Source of the DNA: Cryptomeria japonica
Taxonomy: Eukaryota > Streptophyta > Pinopsida > Cupressales > Cupressaceae
Assembly (NCBI RefSeq): GCF_030272615.1
Contig: NC_081405.1
Location: 568,787,095-568,851,094 of the forward strand
Reading direction: 5' to 3'
Length of the DNA stretch: 64,000 nucleotides
The translations under genes were made by a program, and so were the position numbers. This document shows positions 1 through 12,325 of the stretch, piece by piece (position 1 is the first letter of the stretch; each line of letters opens with the position of its first letter). Under the pieces are notes generated by a model, which saw only the letters and a list, made by a program, of their open reading frames with translations, was not told the DNA's origin and searched no databases.

Positions 1-687
1 AGACAGGAGGACTTCCCACTCGCTGGAGAGGAGGAGGGAGATGATGAGGATGAGGAGGATGAGGGCAGGGATGAGGATGAGGGGGATGATGAGGATGGAG
101 ATGATGAGGGGGATGATGAGGATGGAGATGATGAGGGGGATGATGATTATGAGCCAGATTCAGCCGAGCAAGAGTCATTGCAGGATATACCCATAGAGCT
201 GGAGACAGCTAGCATAGAGGAGATGGAGATGTGCAGGGCTACCATAGCGAGTCAGCATGATCACATTATGACATTAGAGAGATAGAATGCCATCTTGAGG
301 ATAGAGCAAGATCAGTTCAAAGTGGAGATAGCCAGACTTACAGCGGCTCGAGATACAACAATAGCTCAAGCACAACGAGAAGAACAGAGAGTCACTGAGT
401 ATATTGGGTCGATTAAAGATGCCAGTGCATAGGAGATGGCATAGATGTTGGTAGAGACTGGAGAGGAGATACGCCATTGGAGGGCACTATATGAGAGTGC
501 AGTTCCACCAGAGTAGAGAGCAGCTTCATATCGGGCACAATCGAGGATAGAGAGCAGGGCACGCTCTCGGAGGTCAGTGAGCAGCATGGGGGTGAGAGGA
601 CCTATGAGACCACCACAGCCAGGACCAGGAGGGACATCATCCATGAGACATGGCAGGGATGAGGAGGAGAGAGGGAGCACCCAGTGA
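1..687 (+). pseudogene. C-terminal part of a plant-mobile-domain (PMD)-like gene
   Basis: Frame 1 is open from the window edge to a TGA at 685-687, apart from internal stops (first at 283-285, then two near 430-445 and one near 515). The product starts with a run of Asp/Glu/Gly (about residues 10-55), then a probably helical stretch, then an Arg/Ser-rich tail with SRIESR followed by a Pro/Gly-rich piece. The tail resembles the minus-strand fragment at 57,471-57,710 (shared SRIESR, then V.GP.R). The folded PMD domain itself would lie upstream, outside the window; the assignment rests on that similarity and on the PMD N-terminus at 49.0 kb. It lies antisense to element G and converges on G's ORF. 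PMD proteins are known both as host nuclear proteins and as passengers of plant transposons. Function of this copy: none expected. Confidence 0.5.
40..155 (+). repeat. Acidic-codon microsatellite-like repeat
   Basis: Imperfect repeats of GAT/GAG/GGG codons, with a roughly 30-bp unit (gatgatgagggggatgatga...) present twice or more. They encode the Asp/Glu/Gly run of the PMD-like pseudogene. Length is probably unstable through replication slippage. Confidence 0.8.
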
Positions 688-2945
688 CAGAGGCACGTGC
701 TTTTTAGGACAGAGATAGATGTAGTTGGACATTTTGTAGTCAGCCTGCGGGCCATACTTAGGACAGACAGTCCAATTTTGTACTCCAATATTATGTGGAT
801 ATATGATATGATATGCATCGGTATGATGGGATGCAATCTATTATGACTTATGTTATTTTCCATGTATTAATAACTTATGCACTGTTGATGTATGATTGTG
901 GAACATGTATGGATATATTTTTTTTTATGTGTTTTTGATGCATTTATAATATGAAATGGATAAAATACTTGATGTGAGACTTGATGTAATGCAAATGTAC
1001 TAACCAATGAATGCAGGATGTAGCATATGTGTTTGGGGAAATCGGAGCACTAGACCGAACTGACTATCCGAACTGACGGAAGAAATGTTAGTAAGAAGAA
1101 ATGAAATAGAGGACAGTTAGAGACGAAGAAAAACTTGCTTTCACTAATGCACTTTGTAGGTGAGAACCCTTATTTTAATGTAGCAAAATGGATGCGTAGC
1201 ATCATGGCATTGAAAGCCAGAGCTGAAATGCAACCCTTTTTTTTTTTGGCAAAAGACAGACACATCGCAGACAAATAGCAATCACAACAAAAAAAAGAAA
1301 GGGGACCATGAACCATCCCGGTCACTCTAAATCACTCAGTGACATCATCGAGCAACATAGGAACATGATCAAAGAGAAATCAGTAAATGATAAGACTCGC
1401 TAATTTCAACAAGTCAAACAAACATCTTGATCTTCATTGTCAAAAGTTGAAAGTGTTGATAGGACGATCATGCTATCTAGTTTCAGAACATGCGATACCC
1501 CATCTAAGATAGGACACAGTCTGGTTTCGAGCATACCACACCCTGTATAAGACCCATGATAGTAGTGACAAAGTCAAATCATATTGATGCTGACGTTCGA
1601 TTGAGAAGACAATTGTGATCAGTTTGAATGTCTGGTTTGATTGAAAAAGTTCATCTGTTAACGCATGATTTCAGTTAAAGCACAATGTGTGATTGCATGT
1701 CATTGGAGGGATACTCAGTGATCTGCCTTATGCACCAAGAGGATATATTTTGTTATGCTTTTTGAATTTTTACAATTTTTTTGTGGTCATTTTTTTTCAG
1801 GACTTTATTTGATGTTTAGGGATTTTTTCAGAACATTTTTTCATTTTTTTTTTTGGATTTATTTCAGGACATTTTTCAATTTTTTTGGATTTATTTCAAG
1901 ACATTTTTCAATTTTTTTGGATTATTTCAAGACATTTTTCAATTTTTATGATTTTGCCCCCAGTGTCTAGCAAGGCAAGGAATATGACAGGTGAATAAAT
2001 AGGCTCTCTAAAATGTTGATGGATAGAGGGAAAAAAAAGGCCTTTTATTATGGAGACAATACAGATGCAATTTTCAAGGGCTATGGTGTGATGGGACAAG
2101 AGACTGGATACGACAATGTAAAGCAGTGACATGGCATGAGGGACATGTCAAGAGGTTTTTGAAACTATGTTTAAATTTTGCGTCCTTATGTCAGATCAAG
2201 ATCAAGGGATAGAAAGATTGAATGGATAGTGATAAGATATGGATAGGATAAGCAAGACCAAGAATGGATAAGGGACATGGACTGAAGTTCGGGGTAGGCT
2301 AAGGGATAGTGGCAAAAAGTTGCAATAAGCTAGGGAATATGGATGAAAGGTTATAATAAGCAAATGGATAAATACCAAAAGCTATGATGAACTAAAAGCT
2401 GCAAACATGATGCATGATGCTCATGAAGATCCTCAGCCTTGTCAAGATCAAAGGTGGAAAGAGGAAATGGACATGAGGGACAATAGGATATGAAGGGTAA
2501 TGACAGGGGTTCGATAGGATAATGGAACAATGAAGGACAAAAGGATATGATAGGATAAAACTTGCCCCCAAGTGTGGTGTGCAAGAAGTTCATAAATTAC
2601 ACATGACACCTATTTGCCAGGTTTTCATCATGGTACTTGCCCAAGGCGCCTGTTTGCCAGGTTTTCACTAGTGGACGAATTATTTTTGCTTTACTTTTTT
2701 TTTCTTTTTCTTTTTTTTTTTACTTTTTTGATTTTTTTGTATTTTTGAGCTTTTGATTTTATTTTTTTTGTATTTTGACTTTTTCAATAGAAGATGGACA
2801 CATGATAGGGGATGGAAGAAGGACTCAAACATCTTTTTGTTTGGATAGTAGCCTTGAAAAAAAAATGGACCATGACCTTTAAAAGTATGCTCAAATACAT
2901 TGGTAGGATAAGGATATGGAAAAGAGATGAAATTAAGGCAAGGAT
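688..2945. other. Non-coding interior of element G
   Basis: This stretch separates the convergent PMD-like gene (plus) from the G ORF (minus). It holds T-rich low-complexity tracts (about 1,750-1,960 and 2,690-2,790), a 32-bp tandem repeat, and two short near-copies of a motif containing 'tgccaggttttca' (about 2,615-2,670). Short open frames here come from the T-rich composition; no protein family was recognised. Confidence 0.6.
1855..1950. repeat. 32-bp tandem repeat, three copies
   Basis: Three near-identical 31-32 bp units begin at 1,855, 1,887 and 1,919. Each starts with ggatttatttca and continues with gacatttttcaatttttt. The array sits inside a longer T-rich tract. Confidence 0.85.
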
Positions 2946-5807
2946 TTATTTAAAGGATGGGATCAGAGGGATGGAAGGATGGAAAATATGCATTGGATAA
3001 TGGATAGGGTATTGGAAGAATTGGGCTTCTGTGGATGGAAATGTTGGCAAGATCAACATTGGCACACACCTTGATTGGTGGATTGATGGAGGAAAAATGG
3101 ATCTCAGATTGTGAGATTTGGATGGAGGAATAGCTTGGGATTTTGGGACATAAGAGCCCAAAATGGATGATGAAGGTGATGAAGGAATAGACTTGCAAGG
3201 TTTGGATGGAGGAATAGTAATTTTAGATGCCAATTTTGATGTTTCTTTAGGCTTTTGTGCTTCAAGGAGCCGCTTAGGGATCCACATGGTTTTTGATTTT
3301 TCATGCTTTTGTGATTCCTTGGAGTGCATTGCTTGCACAAGGGATTTAGGAACCCATATATATTTTGAATTTGCTTTATTTTGCTTAGTGGGCCTTTGTG
3401 ACCTTTTGGATATTTCTTTTTCTTTTTGGATCATATTTTTCTTTGCTTTGACATGTTGATCCTTGAATACATGTGGATTTCTAGACTTATGACTTTTATA
3501 CTTGGCATCCAAATTGCTTGGAGGGGGAAAGGAATGCATGGATGGATGGGAATGAAGTGGACTTCTTTTGGATTGATGAAATTTACTCAAGAATGTGTTC
3601 CTTTGCTGACCTTTCATAGAGGATGAAGGGATATAAGGACCTAAGATGGATTGAAAGTATGATGGGGAAGGTGTATGCTTGGATTTTGATGGAGGGATAC
3701 CAACATCTTGAGGAATTTCACTGAGGCCATGACCCTTAATATTTTCTTTAACATGAAGGGATTCTTGCTTATGAAGATCTACTCCTTTGCCTTTATGAAT
3801 ATCTTGACTTGTAGGATACTGTTTTCTCTGGGAAGAAGACGTGAGTCCATTATGAGGTGGATATGATATGAGAGAAATAATGAGATCTTGAAGTGGATCG
3901 GATTTCGCCAAGGTGGAAGAACCCATTGTGCATGTCGAGGGTTCATGAACATCTTGCTATGACACGTTAGAATCATGAGGGGGATTAGGATCATGAGGGG
4001 GACTAGGATTGTGTAGTGGACATGGTTCAATGACAAGCTCTTCAAGAGATGGAATGGGAGAAATAATGGGATCATCAAAAGAAATGTTATCTTGGAGTGT
4101 ATATGGAGCATTAGGACAAGGAGATGGAGGAACAAGTGGATCTTGTGGAGGATCTGAAGGAATAATTTGATGTTGACAAGGAGGAAGATCATTGGAATCC
4201 TCTTTAAAAGTGCTTTGCTCTTGACTTTCAATGGGATCATCATAAAGGATGGAAAGGATATCTTGATCTTTCTCAGGAAGTGGAATGTCAATGGTATTTG
4301 AAAGGACATTGTGTTCATGAAATGGAAGGGGATCATTTGGGATTGGATGAACTGGGATATCTTGATCTTGCCCAGGGAATGGAGTGTCAATAGGACTTTC
4401 GATAGGATGGACAAGAATAGGGGAATCATCATGAGTGTCTGGGAAGATGAGATCCTGGTCAATAATTGGATGTGATGATAAGGTTTCAAGGTCTTGATCT
4501 TCATCTATTTCAAGACACGTTTCTTCATGCTCTAAATTATCCTCTTGACATGGGGTTGGACTTTAGATATGCATGGAGGATTCTGACAAGGAATCAATAT
4601 TTTGGCATGAAGGAAATGCACTTTGAACATTTGTGATGGATTCTGGCAAGGAATCAATGCTTGAACATGAGGAAGAGGGACTTCGAATGGGGTCCTCTAA
4701 AACAGGTAATGGCAATAAAGTGCATGGTGGCATTGGGTCTTGTATTTCTGAAACATGACAAGGATGTGCATCATGAATTGGATTATCTTGGCAATCAATT
4801 ATGGATAGCCCTCGGATAATTGCATCCTTTGGTGTATTGTTTGATGAGGACAATATAGAAGGTTCTTGTGAAACTTCTAAAGGTGTAGGGATAGATGCCA
4901 CTGGAGAGTCAATTTCCTTGTTGGGAGATGAGGCATTGCTAGACATAAGAGTATTATCTTGATCTTCCTCAAAGAACTCACTTGGTAGTTTCCTTAAGAT
5001 CATTGCAATAAAGCCACCTTTCTTTCGAGGTTTTGACATGGTTGTATCTGGAATTTGAACCTGTTTGGAAAGGAGTTGGTTTTGGTCTGATGTCATGTTT
5101 TGATTTTGAACTAGATGTTGATCAAATTGGTTTGACATGTTCAAAATTTGGCTTGGTGCATGTTGCAAGTTTTGTTTTTGAATGTTTGGTTGTGGTTGTT
5201 GACATTGATATGTTGATTGAACTTGTTGATATTCCACCATTGGTTGAACTATTTGTGGACATTGTATAGTTGGTTGGACATATTGTTGAAATTGGACCAT
5301 TGGTTGTGTTGGTTGTATATGTTGGACCATTGGTTGTGTCTGTTGGAAATGTTCGAACTATTGAACAATTGGTTGTGATGGTTGAAAATCTGATTGATAG
5401 TAAACACCTTCTTGTTCTTGTTGTCGAGGCACATAATGTTGAAATTGATGTTGTCTCCTTTCTTGAAATTGTTTCGTCATCTCTATTTGGGAGAGGAGAG
5501 CTGGTATGTTTGATCATTCAAGAAGAGATCTTACATCAATTGGCTCAATCTTTGGATTTCGACCTGGAAATTTTTGAAACATTTTGGACATTTGTGATCT
5601 ATTCTTCTCAATGTTTTTCACTCTTTGTTCCAAAATCTCATTTTCTTGAGCTAGTTTCTCCTCTAGTTTTTGTATTTGGACATTTGCATCATCATGATAA
5701 GTTTTATCGAAGTTCTGAGACATGTAGAGATTGGATTGACATGATTGATTGCTCAATTGTGATGACATGGCTTCGTAAGAAGGTTGAGACCTCATTTCAA
5801 CAAACAT
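2946..5807 (-). pseudogene. Large unrecognised retroelement ORF (element G), four stops
   Basis: One minus-strand frame runs 954 codons from an ATG at 5,807 to a stop at 2,946. It is broken only by TGA at 5,514-5,516, TAG at 5,358-5,360, TAA at 4,563-4,565 and TAG at 3,957-3,959; no frameshift is needed. The same frame stays open upstream to about 5,891. Order of regions: Ser/Gln-rich start; a coiled coil (heptad-like KLEEKLAQENEILEQRVKN); a GRNPKIEPIDVRSLLE block; a long Gln/Pro repeat of QP[MI]VQ type; an acidic Pro/Ser/His-rich middle; and a basic Lys/Ser/Pro tail with two WVPK-like motifs (YIWVPKSL, MWIPKRL). No protease, RT, integrase or zinc knuckle is visible. Its place after the 5' LTR and leader suits a Gag-like or accessory protein (inference). 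I do not recognise the family. Confidence 0.6.
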
Positions 5808-7981
5808 GTCACTATGCAATGCAACTAATGGGATTGACAAATGCAAGCTAAAAGGATGACAATGCAACTTAATGTTTTTATTGTTTTTCAAGATTTCTAC
5901 AAACTCATGAATGCAATTATAAAAATGAGACCCTTAGGAAATTGAAATGATGTCTAGACCTCAAAGGACAAAAGGACCAAGTGACAATAGGACAAATTGA
6001 TAATGTCTCACCTATATGCTTGGATACTAAGCTAGGTTTGACCAAATGACATTGATGACAAAAAGACAAAAGTTTGACAAGGTCTAGACTTCCTAACAAT
6101 AACTTAGGGTTTATCAAAGATTTGCATTACTCAAGTATGACAAAACCTAGTTTTGACACTATATGCAAAGGGACAATTACTATGCAAATGACCCTAATAT
6201 GATATGATAATGAACTAAGCTTAATGAAGAGACCTAGGGTATGCAAATGTGACCTAATGTTATGAGGACAAAGATGCAAATGCAAATGTATGACAATGTC
6301 AACCTAAGACAAAACCTAAGGTTGAATTATGAAATGGTGTTACTCTAATGCAAGAGGACACATGCAAATGGATGACCCTTATTGATATGCAAAGGAGTAT
6401 GACCTAGGTGAAACTTAACCTTGGTACTTGATAATGACTTTGCAAAATGCAAACCTAGGATGAACCTAAATCTAAGTGACATGAATGTTGAGACAAGACT
6501 TTGAAAAATGTTTGGCAACCATGTTTGAAGGTGTTTTGAACTTTGTTGAATGAAATACTCTTGTGTTTAACCTTGTTTTGAATCAATTTGTCTTTCTTTT
6601 GAAATGAGATACAATTCAACTTTTGACAAACAAAGAAGACAAAATATTTCAACTTAGACTCAAGACAATCATGCTCATTCACACATTTCTTATGGTAGGC
6701 AAGGACATTAGATACTTGAGAGGTAGACTTGTTATGGGATTCAAGGAGAATACATAGATGCTTGACCCCACGAACTCCCCTCCATGGGACTCACTTCTCA
6801 GGGCAGCCAAGCATCAGTCCCCATGGAAATCTCCCCATGGCGAACTTAGTATCTCTTCCAAGTATCTGAACTTGTCCTTCTCAAGCAACTAGAAGGATTT
6901 TTGGACTCTAAATACAAGGTGTTTAGTAAGGATTTTTGTTAAGCGTTACTCCTTGATGTCACACAAGCATGATTGAGACATTAAGCCCACCAAGATACCA
7001 AACAAATGTAGTCGCGCAAGCATGATTTAGACCATGAGGTGCTACTTAGATGTTGATATGAGAAAGAGTCCAAGGGTCATCACTTCCCAAGTAACTACAA
7101 TTCCCACGTAACCCTTCCTTCAAAGCTTTCGCTCATCAGGTATTTATTTATAGTGAGTTAGAATGCCAAGGTATTCTAGCCGTACTCACTTTGGGTCGTT
7201 CTACTCTCATGATTGTCACTTGCTTGCAAAAGAAAGAAAATGGTCGGGAAGGCAGGCCCTCTAAAGGTAACAAACAATCCAAAACATGAGAATGGTATCG
7301 AAGGTCTGGATTTCTGATCACCCTAAGAAGGATGAGAGCATACTCTCCTGCTCCAATGTCAAACTCGACAAGCAAAGAGAACACATGTTCATTCCATCCT
7401 AATTAGCAATAATACTAGGTGCCTAATTATGAATCACAAACACAAAAGTTCGGTTGAAATACAAGGCAACCTGCAAAATCACCAAGTTAGAAGTTTGATT
7501 TGTTTGGTCTTTGACTATCGAACCTGCATAAAACTCATTAGTAGTTTGATCTTTGTCTTTGCCATGCATAATGCCAAGATGCTGCACAAAGAATTAGTAC
7601 CATAAAACCAAAAAGCAGAAACAGAATGCAAAACAAATCAATTTGCAAGTAAGAAAAACTACCTTTTTACCTCTGTTTCTGGCCTTACATAGGTGCAGAA
7701 TGCTTGACATAGGCGTAGAATGATGCAACACAGGTGCAGAATGATGCAACACAGGTGCAGAATGATGCAACACAGGTGCAGAATGATGCAACACAGGTGC
7801 AGATCCCTTTGAAATGGGTGCAAAAGTCTTTAACACAGGCGTAGAATGCTTGACATAGGTGCAGATTGCTTCTACACAGACGCAAAAGTGCCCAGAAAGG
7901 CCTGCATTACCCTATTTCTTGGGTTTTTCACCTGCAAATCATCTCAAAAGCACTCAAAAGCATGGTTAGGGGGTTAGTTCA
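5808..7981 (-). other. Leader region of element G
   Basis: This lies between the putative PBS and the G ORF. From 5,900 to 6,480 it is dense in short ATGCAAATG / GACCTAGG-type motifs with no open frame. From 6,700 to 7,690 it is unique-looking with no recognisable gene. A 21-bp tandem array sits near the PBS end. Long non-coding leaders are usual in large plant LTR elements. Confidence 0.5.
7692..7890 (-). repeat. 21-bp tandem repeat array
   Basis: About nine units of 21 bp, each starting (t)gcagaatgatgcaacacagg or a variant. Four central units are almost identical and the outer ones diverge. The unit is seven codons long, so two minus-strand frames stay open through the array as heptapeptide repeats (CTCVASF and APVLHHS). 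I regard those frames as by-products of the unit length. Confidence 0.85.
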
Positions 7982-7996
7982 CATCGAGTTCACCAA
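7982..7996 (-). other. Putative primer-binding site of element G
   Basis: Reading the minus strand out of the LTR (ending TCTACA at 8,001), four bases separate it from TTGGTGAACTCGATG. That is the position and general form of a plant LTR-retrotransposon PBS beginning TTGGTG. Which tRNA it matches was not determined. Confidence 0.45.
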
Positions 7997-8337
7997 TTAA
8001 TGTAGATAGGAATCTGGAAATCATCAAAGCAAATCAATATTAATCTAGCTCAATCACGAAAGCTCAAATGCAATGATCAATCCTAAAAACACTCAATAAA
8101 GACATGAAAACAAGACATCAATTCAAGATTGAAAACTAAGCAAACCAAATGCAGACTTGGATGTCTCCTTCATGTGGCTCCATTGTCCTTCTTTCTCCTT
8201 CAAATAGATTTGTTTGTGGCTCTCACCTACTAGTGCATAAGCATGATGTGAAAGCAAGTAGACAAGATTGTAGCGCAAGAATACTCGAAGCATGATTGAT
8301 TCGACCAGGTAGTAGTCTTGATTGAAGAAATTCATCC

Positions 8338-8345
8338 AATTTATA
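8338..8345 (-). promoter_or_regulatory. TATA box in the G LTR
   Basis: Minus-strand CTATAAAT lies about 340 bp from the downstream end of the LTR, where an LTR promoter would be expected. The solo LTR (near 40,309) and the LTR ending at 47,459 (46,481-46,489) have the same element in comparable places. Confidence 0.5.
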
Positions 8346-9059
8346 GACAAATTGGAGAAAAGATTAGATTAGCATGAAATTGATATTAGAGGCAATTGAT
8401 TTCAAAAATGGCACAATTGAGTGGAAAGAAGAAGGTTATGACACCTTCTATGTCATGAATTATGACATATTGCCAATGCAAAGGTCAGAGGACTAGAGGC
8501 TTATGACATCTTTCTATGCCAAAAGTATGACGCATGAGAAATTCATGCTTCCACCGAAGCACAAAAATAGGGAGAACTAGAGAGAAATTAATTAGGTGGA
8601 AATTGAAATTAGGAAATTAGAAAATGAGGAAATTAGGAATTAGGAAAATTAGAAAATTAGGAAATTAGGAATTAGGAAAATTAGAAATTAAGTGAATTAA
8701 TTAACAAGTTTTCATTCATTAATTAATTCACACAAAGAGAGGGAATTAATTAGCCAATTAAATAAATATTTAATTGTGACAAGAAGACATAGGATAAATA
8801 AATAAATTATTTAACCTAAAGGAAAAAAGGAGAAAAAATGACAAACAAGGTTAAATGAAATAAATCATGAAACCCTAGAAGATAAATTAGAAATGCAAGA
8901 ACGACAATTAGGTCTTGATGTAAGATTGTTTTGATGTCGATTCGATCATGATTTTGAATTGATAAATGACCAATGCTGACAAGTGATTTGATTGACAAAT
9001 GCACCAATTGATGAGGAACAATGACAAATTGATCCAAATTGACATGATTGAGAAGGACG

Positions 9060-9203
9060 ACGATCGATGACAAATTGATCGCAAAATGACAAGATTAAAA
9101 ATGACCATGATTGATGACAAATCGATCACAAAACGACAAGATTGATAAGAGGACAATGATTGATAACAAATCGATCACAAAATGACAAGATTGATAAGAG
9201 GAC
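9060..9203. repeat. Tandem repeat of about 49 bp inside the G LTR
   Basis: Two close copies and one weaker copy of a unit containing gatgacaaatcgatcacaaa followed by gacaagattgataagaggac. It lies in the U3 side of the LTR, so copy number may affect promoter spacing (inference). Confidence 0.7.
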
Positions 9204-9504
9204 AAAACCCTAATTAGGATTGACGATGTCCAAAATGATGACAAATGAGCATGCACATTTATGCGACAGGATAAGATTGACTAAAATCATGACCGAAGAT
9301 TGTTATCGACAAGACCAAATTCAAAAGCAAGACAACTGAAGAATGCAGAAAAAGGACTCATTGCTCACAAATGATAAAGACCAAGTGTGTGACATAGGAG
9401 AAATGTTAATGCGATGCAAGAACCCTAAAATAAGGCAATGTGCAAATGTTAAAGTATGACTCCGCTAGCATTGACCATTTTTAGATGTCTACAACTAGTC
9501 ATTG

Positions 9505-10150
9505 TGATAACTCAATGATGAATGGATAGTACCAAACCGGTACTGAGAGGGGGGAGGGTGAATCGGTATAGACAAAAACACAATCCTAAAACCAGTTAGT
9601 CAATAGACACTATGCTTTGGCAGACAAACAGTAACACCAGTCTTAAATAGAGAACAACCGACAAAACCTAGAATAGCTGAGACAAGCATAAACCAGTTGA
9701 CACTTATCTTTTCATACAATCTAATACTCCATTTCCATTTCACCCTAGTACATGAACAAGTAATCTATCATCAGACATATATAAATAGCTAGATCAACAT
9801 GATTTAGCTTCAGACACAAATCATTTAAACCATCAGATGAATAACACCACACATGACACACAAATTTTTCACGTGGAAACTCAACTGGGAAAAACCACGG
9901 TGGGGATGAATACCCACAAGCTTTTTTGAACTCTTTAGAAGTCCACTCTGTTAGGATCCTAGTCCAGTTAAAGACTGATTACAACATGTTTTGTTAGGAA
10001 CCGATCCTACTAGGGATCACCCAGTTAAGGGATGGCTAAGATACCCGGTTAAGGGTTAAACCCTATTAAAGGTTACCTTGTTAAAGTATTTCAAGAACTC
10101 AATGAATTTGAGTCACCTTGTTAAAGGATTTTCAATAAGCTGGTTAGAGC
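9505..10150 (-). repeat. Element A 3' LTR, downstream part
   Basis: Homologous to 33,907 onwards: both hold a G-rich run followed by ggtgaatc, then 'acaaaaacacaatcctaaaa', and later the aaaaaccac.gtggggatgaa block. Homology stops at 10,150, where element B begins; the LTR continues at 28,675. The last five bases (agagc, 10,146-10,150) are B's TSD. Confidence 0.9.
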
Positions 10151-10933
10151 TGTTAAGATTCCCACAGATACTGAGAGGGGGGGGTGGTGAATCAGTATGT
10201 AATCGGTTGAGTGATTTTCTTAACTTAAAATATGTAGAGCAAATTAAAACTGTGTACCGCTAAACAAAAAGTAATGTAATAAACAGAGATAGAAACAACC
10301 ACATGAAAAACACACCATAAAAAAATGGTTTAACGAGGAAACCCGATGTGAGAAAAACTTCAGTGGGATTTGTGACCCACAATATTCACTTACTGGCCAA
10401 TAAGATAATATTATTGCTACAAGAGGGGCCTACACATGCAGGAAGGCCAAGTGCCTAGAGCTCACTGCTCAAAATGGAAGTCTCACTGACTTATGAAATG
10501 GATTATATAAATCCAATGACTTGTACTGCTTCAAAATAGCTTCCACTATGCCAGATCCAGTACCGGTTTATAGCTTTGGTTTGTACATAAACCCTTAACC
10601 TATAATTTGCATAATAGGTCTATTATTTCGCCTAATTACATTCATCCATAATAATCCTACATCTTTTTAATGTTCTACAATTAACTCTCTTATATAAGAG
10701 TCATTTTACATCTTTCCAAGTTGGCTTACAATGTTTTTACAATAACAAACAAAATATGTTATCAATAAAATTCTTGTCAGCTTCCTGTGCCGATATTCTT
10801 CCTTTCACTGCCGGTGCCGGTGGTCTTAGTGCCGGTGAATTGACTTGCCGGTGTCATAGGATTGTAAGGTTGCCATCAATGACAAAACCTTCAATCACTT
10901 ACAATGTCTCATTGGAGTGTGCATTTGCCAACA
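10151..10933 (-). repeat. Element B 3' LTR (783 bp)
   Basis: Near-copy of 27,861-28,669. The 26-bp length difference comes largely from a segment near 28,530-28,565 absent here. It is followed at 10,934 by the PPT (minus-strand AAAGGGGGAGAT). Ends are TGTT...AACA. Confidence 0.9.
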
Positions 10934-10945
10934 ATCTCCCCCTTT
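10934..10945 (-). other. Element B polypurine tract
   Basis: Minus-strand AAAGGGGGAGAT directly abuts the 3' LTR start TGTTGGC. The 20 bases ATCAATGCCAAAGGGGGAGA are identical at the PPTs of A, B, E and F. A second copy of the motif lies at about 11,095-11,115. Confidence 0.85.
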
Positions 10946-11513
10946 GGCATTGATGGCAACACTCATGAAAAAATTCAAAAAGTGTATCCAAAAATTGAAG
11001 TCCAAAAATTGTTACCAAAAATGTGTATACCACCAGTGTGTGAACTCCCGCTGAGCAGATGAGTCTTTTGCTGATATATTTTCTCATTCCACTACTCCCC
11101 CTTTGGCATCAATGACAAAGGTTGTCAAAGTGTCAACAGAGTGTGGTTTTCTGTCTCAACCTTGTAATCAGGTGGTTACAATTTGAAAAAGGTCTGCCAA
11201 AACTAAGTTCAGACCTTCAAGAAACTTTTTACTATCTTTTATTGCTGCCTATGTTCTTTGAGTTGTACCGGTGAGGTGCTACATTTGCTCTGCTGGTGTT
11301 TTCTGTCCTTGTATTAATGCATCAGATATTTCTTTTCTTAAACATTCTATGTAGTCCAACTTTGGACTTAATCTCCATTTTAGATCCTTAGCCTTGCATT
11401 TTACTTTCTCCTTTTCTCTTTCTAGTTTTAGTAATTCTTCCTCAAAACCTGTTATCTTTTGCTCAAAAATTGATAATGAATCAGATGAATTAATAAAATT
11501 GTCAGCTAGCTTA
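10946..11513 (-). other. 3' untranslated interior of element B
   Basis: No open frame of note. It contains a secondary polypurine tract near 11,095 (plus-strand ctccccctttggcatcaatg) and several short copies of the sequence around the true PPT. Confidence 0.6.
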
Positions 11514-12325
11514 TTAAATTTCCTCCTGTATCTTGCTTATTTTCCTGTCAATGTCAATTGTCAAAATGTTTGTCTTACAAGTATCTCTGTACAAAGTTTT
11601 GAATTCCTTAAGTGTGATGCACAATTCCGGTAGAAGTGTGTCAAATTCCCTTGTACACTTCTTTATTTGATCCTCAAAGAATTTATGTTTTTCTTTCTCT
11701 AACCTCTCTTTGAATGCATCTTCCTTTATTTGTTCAACTGTCACTGTGTTGTCAGTAATATACTTAGACAAAGTGTCAAGTTGACTCAATGAATCCTTAT
11801 TATCTACATTGCATTTTGGAGCTATCATCTTCAAAATTGGAATTGTGTCATCTATAGCTTTATAAGCCTATGAACTACAATCTGTTATTTTCTTTATAGA
11901 ATCTAAAAGAAATTCAGTTACATTAATTGATTTAAATCCTGTAGAAGAGGAACCAACATTCTGAATTTCGCCGGTGGGAGCAATATCCTTGCTCTTAGTG
12001 ACCTCTGGTAGGTTAGTCTCTATTTCCATTTCCTTAAGTAATGGTTCTTTTGTTCACCTGTTGCCAATGGCACTGATTCTACATTACCCTGTTGTTGTTC
12101 TGGAGCCTGTTGCTCTGTTTGTTGTTCTATTTTTTACTCTATTTGTGTCTCTACCTATTGCCCTATGTTATCATCTACCGGTTTTTCTTGTGTGTTATCA
12201 ATGTTATCAGTTACGAGTGGCTCACTAGCCATATTAGTTTTGCCGATTGTCTCCTTGTCTACCATAATGTTGACAATTTGAGTATCAGCATCTACTGTAT
12301 ATAATACCTCTGAATTAGGATTAGT
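11514..12325 (-). pseudogene. C-terminal part of element B ORF2
   Basis: This continues the ORF at 24,313-26,429 that element C interrupts. Taking out C and one TSD copy puts the frame of 24,319-24,960 in register with the frame of 12,155-12,325; a further shift then leads to 11,514-11,834. The part near 12,155-12,325 is acidic and Asp/Asn/Thr-rich. The part at 11,514-11,834 is highly charged and probably helical (Lys/Glu-rich, EEDQIKK-like heptads), comparable in character to element C residues at 18,062-18,520. No catalytic motif was seen; function unknown. Confidence 0.55.

Larger units (their letters stand above)
8001..9493 (-). repeat. 5' LTR of element G (1,493 bp)
   Basis: On the plus strand it begins TGTAGATAGG and ends GATGTCTACA; on its own (minus) strand it reads TGTAGACATC...CCTATCTACA. 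The ends form a short inverted repeat (TGTAGA/TCTACA). Inside are an AT-rich block (8,580-8,830), a roughly 49-bp tandem repeat (9,060-9,203) and a TATA box. A PBS-like site follows directly, which makes this the 5' LTR of a minus-strand element whose other end lies left of the window. Its start matches the LTRs at 47,459 and 39,316. Confidence 0.7.

Noticed and set aside
366-863. 165-codon minus-strand frame opposite the PMD-like C-terminus
   Set aside because: The plus strand shows similarity to the PMD tail at 57.5 kb; the minus frame has no recognisable content.
1755-1970. Phe-rich 71-codon frame, could be read as a membrane peptide
   Set aside because: It is a translation of T-rich low-complexity DNA and a 32-bp repeat.
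3779-4504. 241-codon minus-strand open frame rich in Leu/Ile/Met/Pro
   Set aside because: It overlaps the G ORF one base out of frame; the frame through 2,946-5,807 is much longer and has coherent regions. This one is a shadow.
7594-7885. Two minus-strand frames with heptapeptide repeats
   Set aside because: They follow from the 21-bp unit; two frames being open at once argues against coding.
7692-7890. Possible CRISPR-like array (21-bp repeats)
   Set aside because: Units are contiguous with no unique spacers, and the setting is plant retrotransposon DNA.
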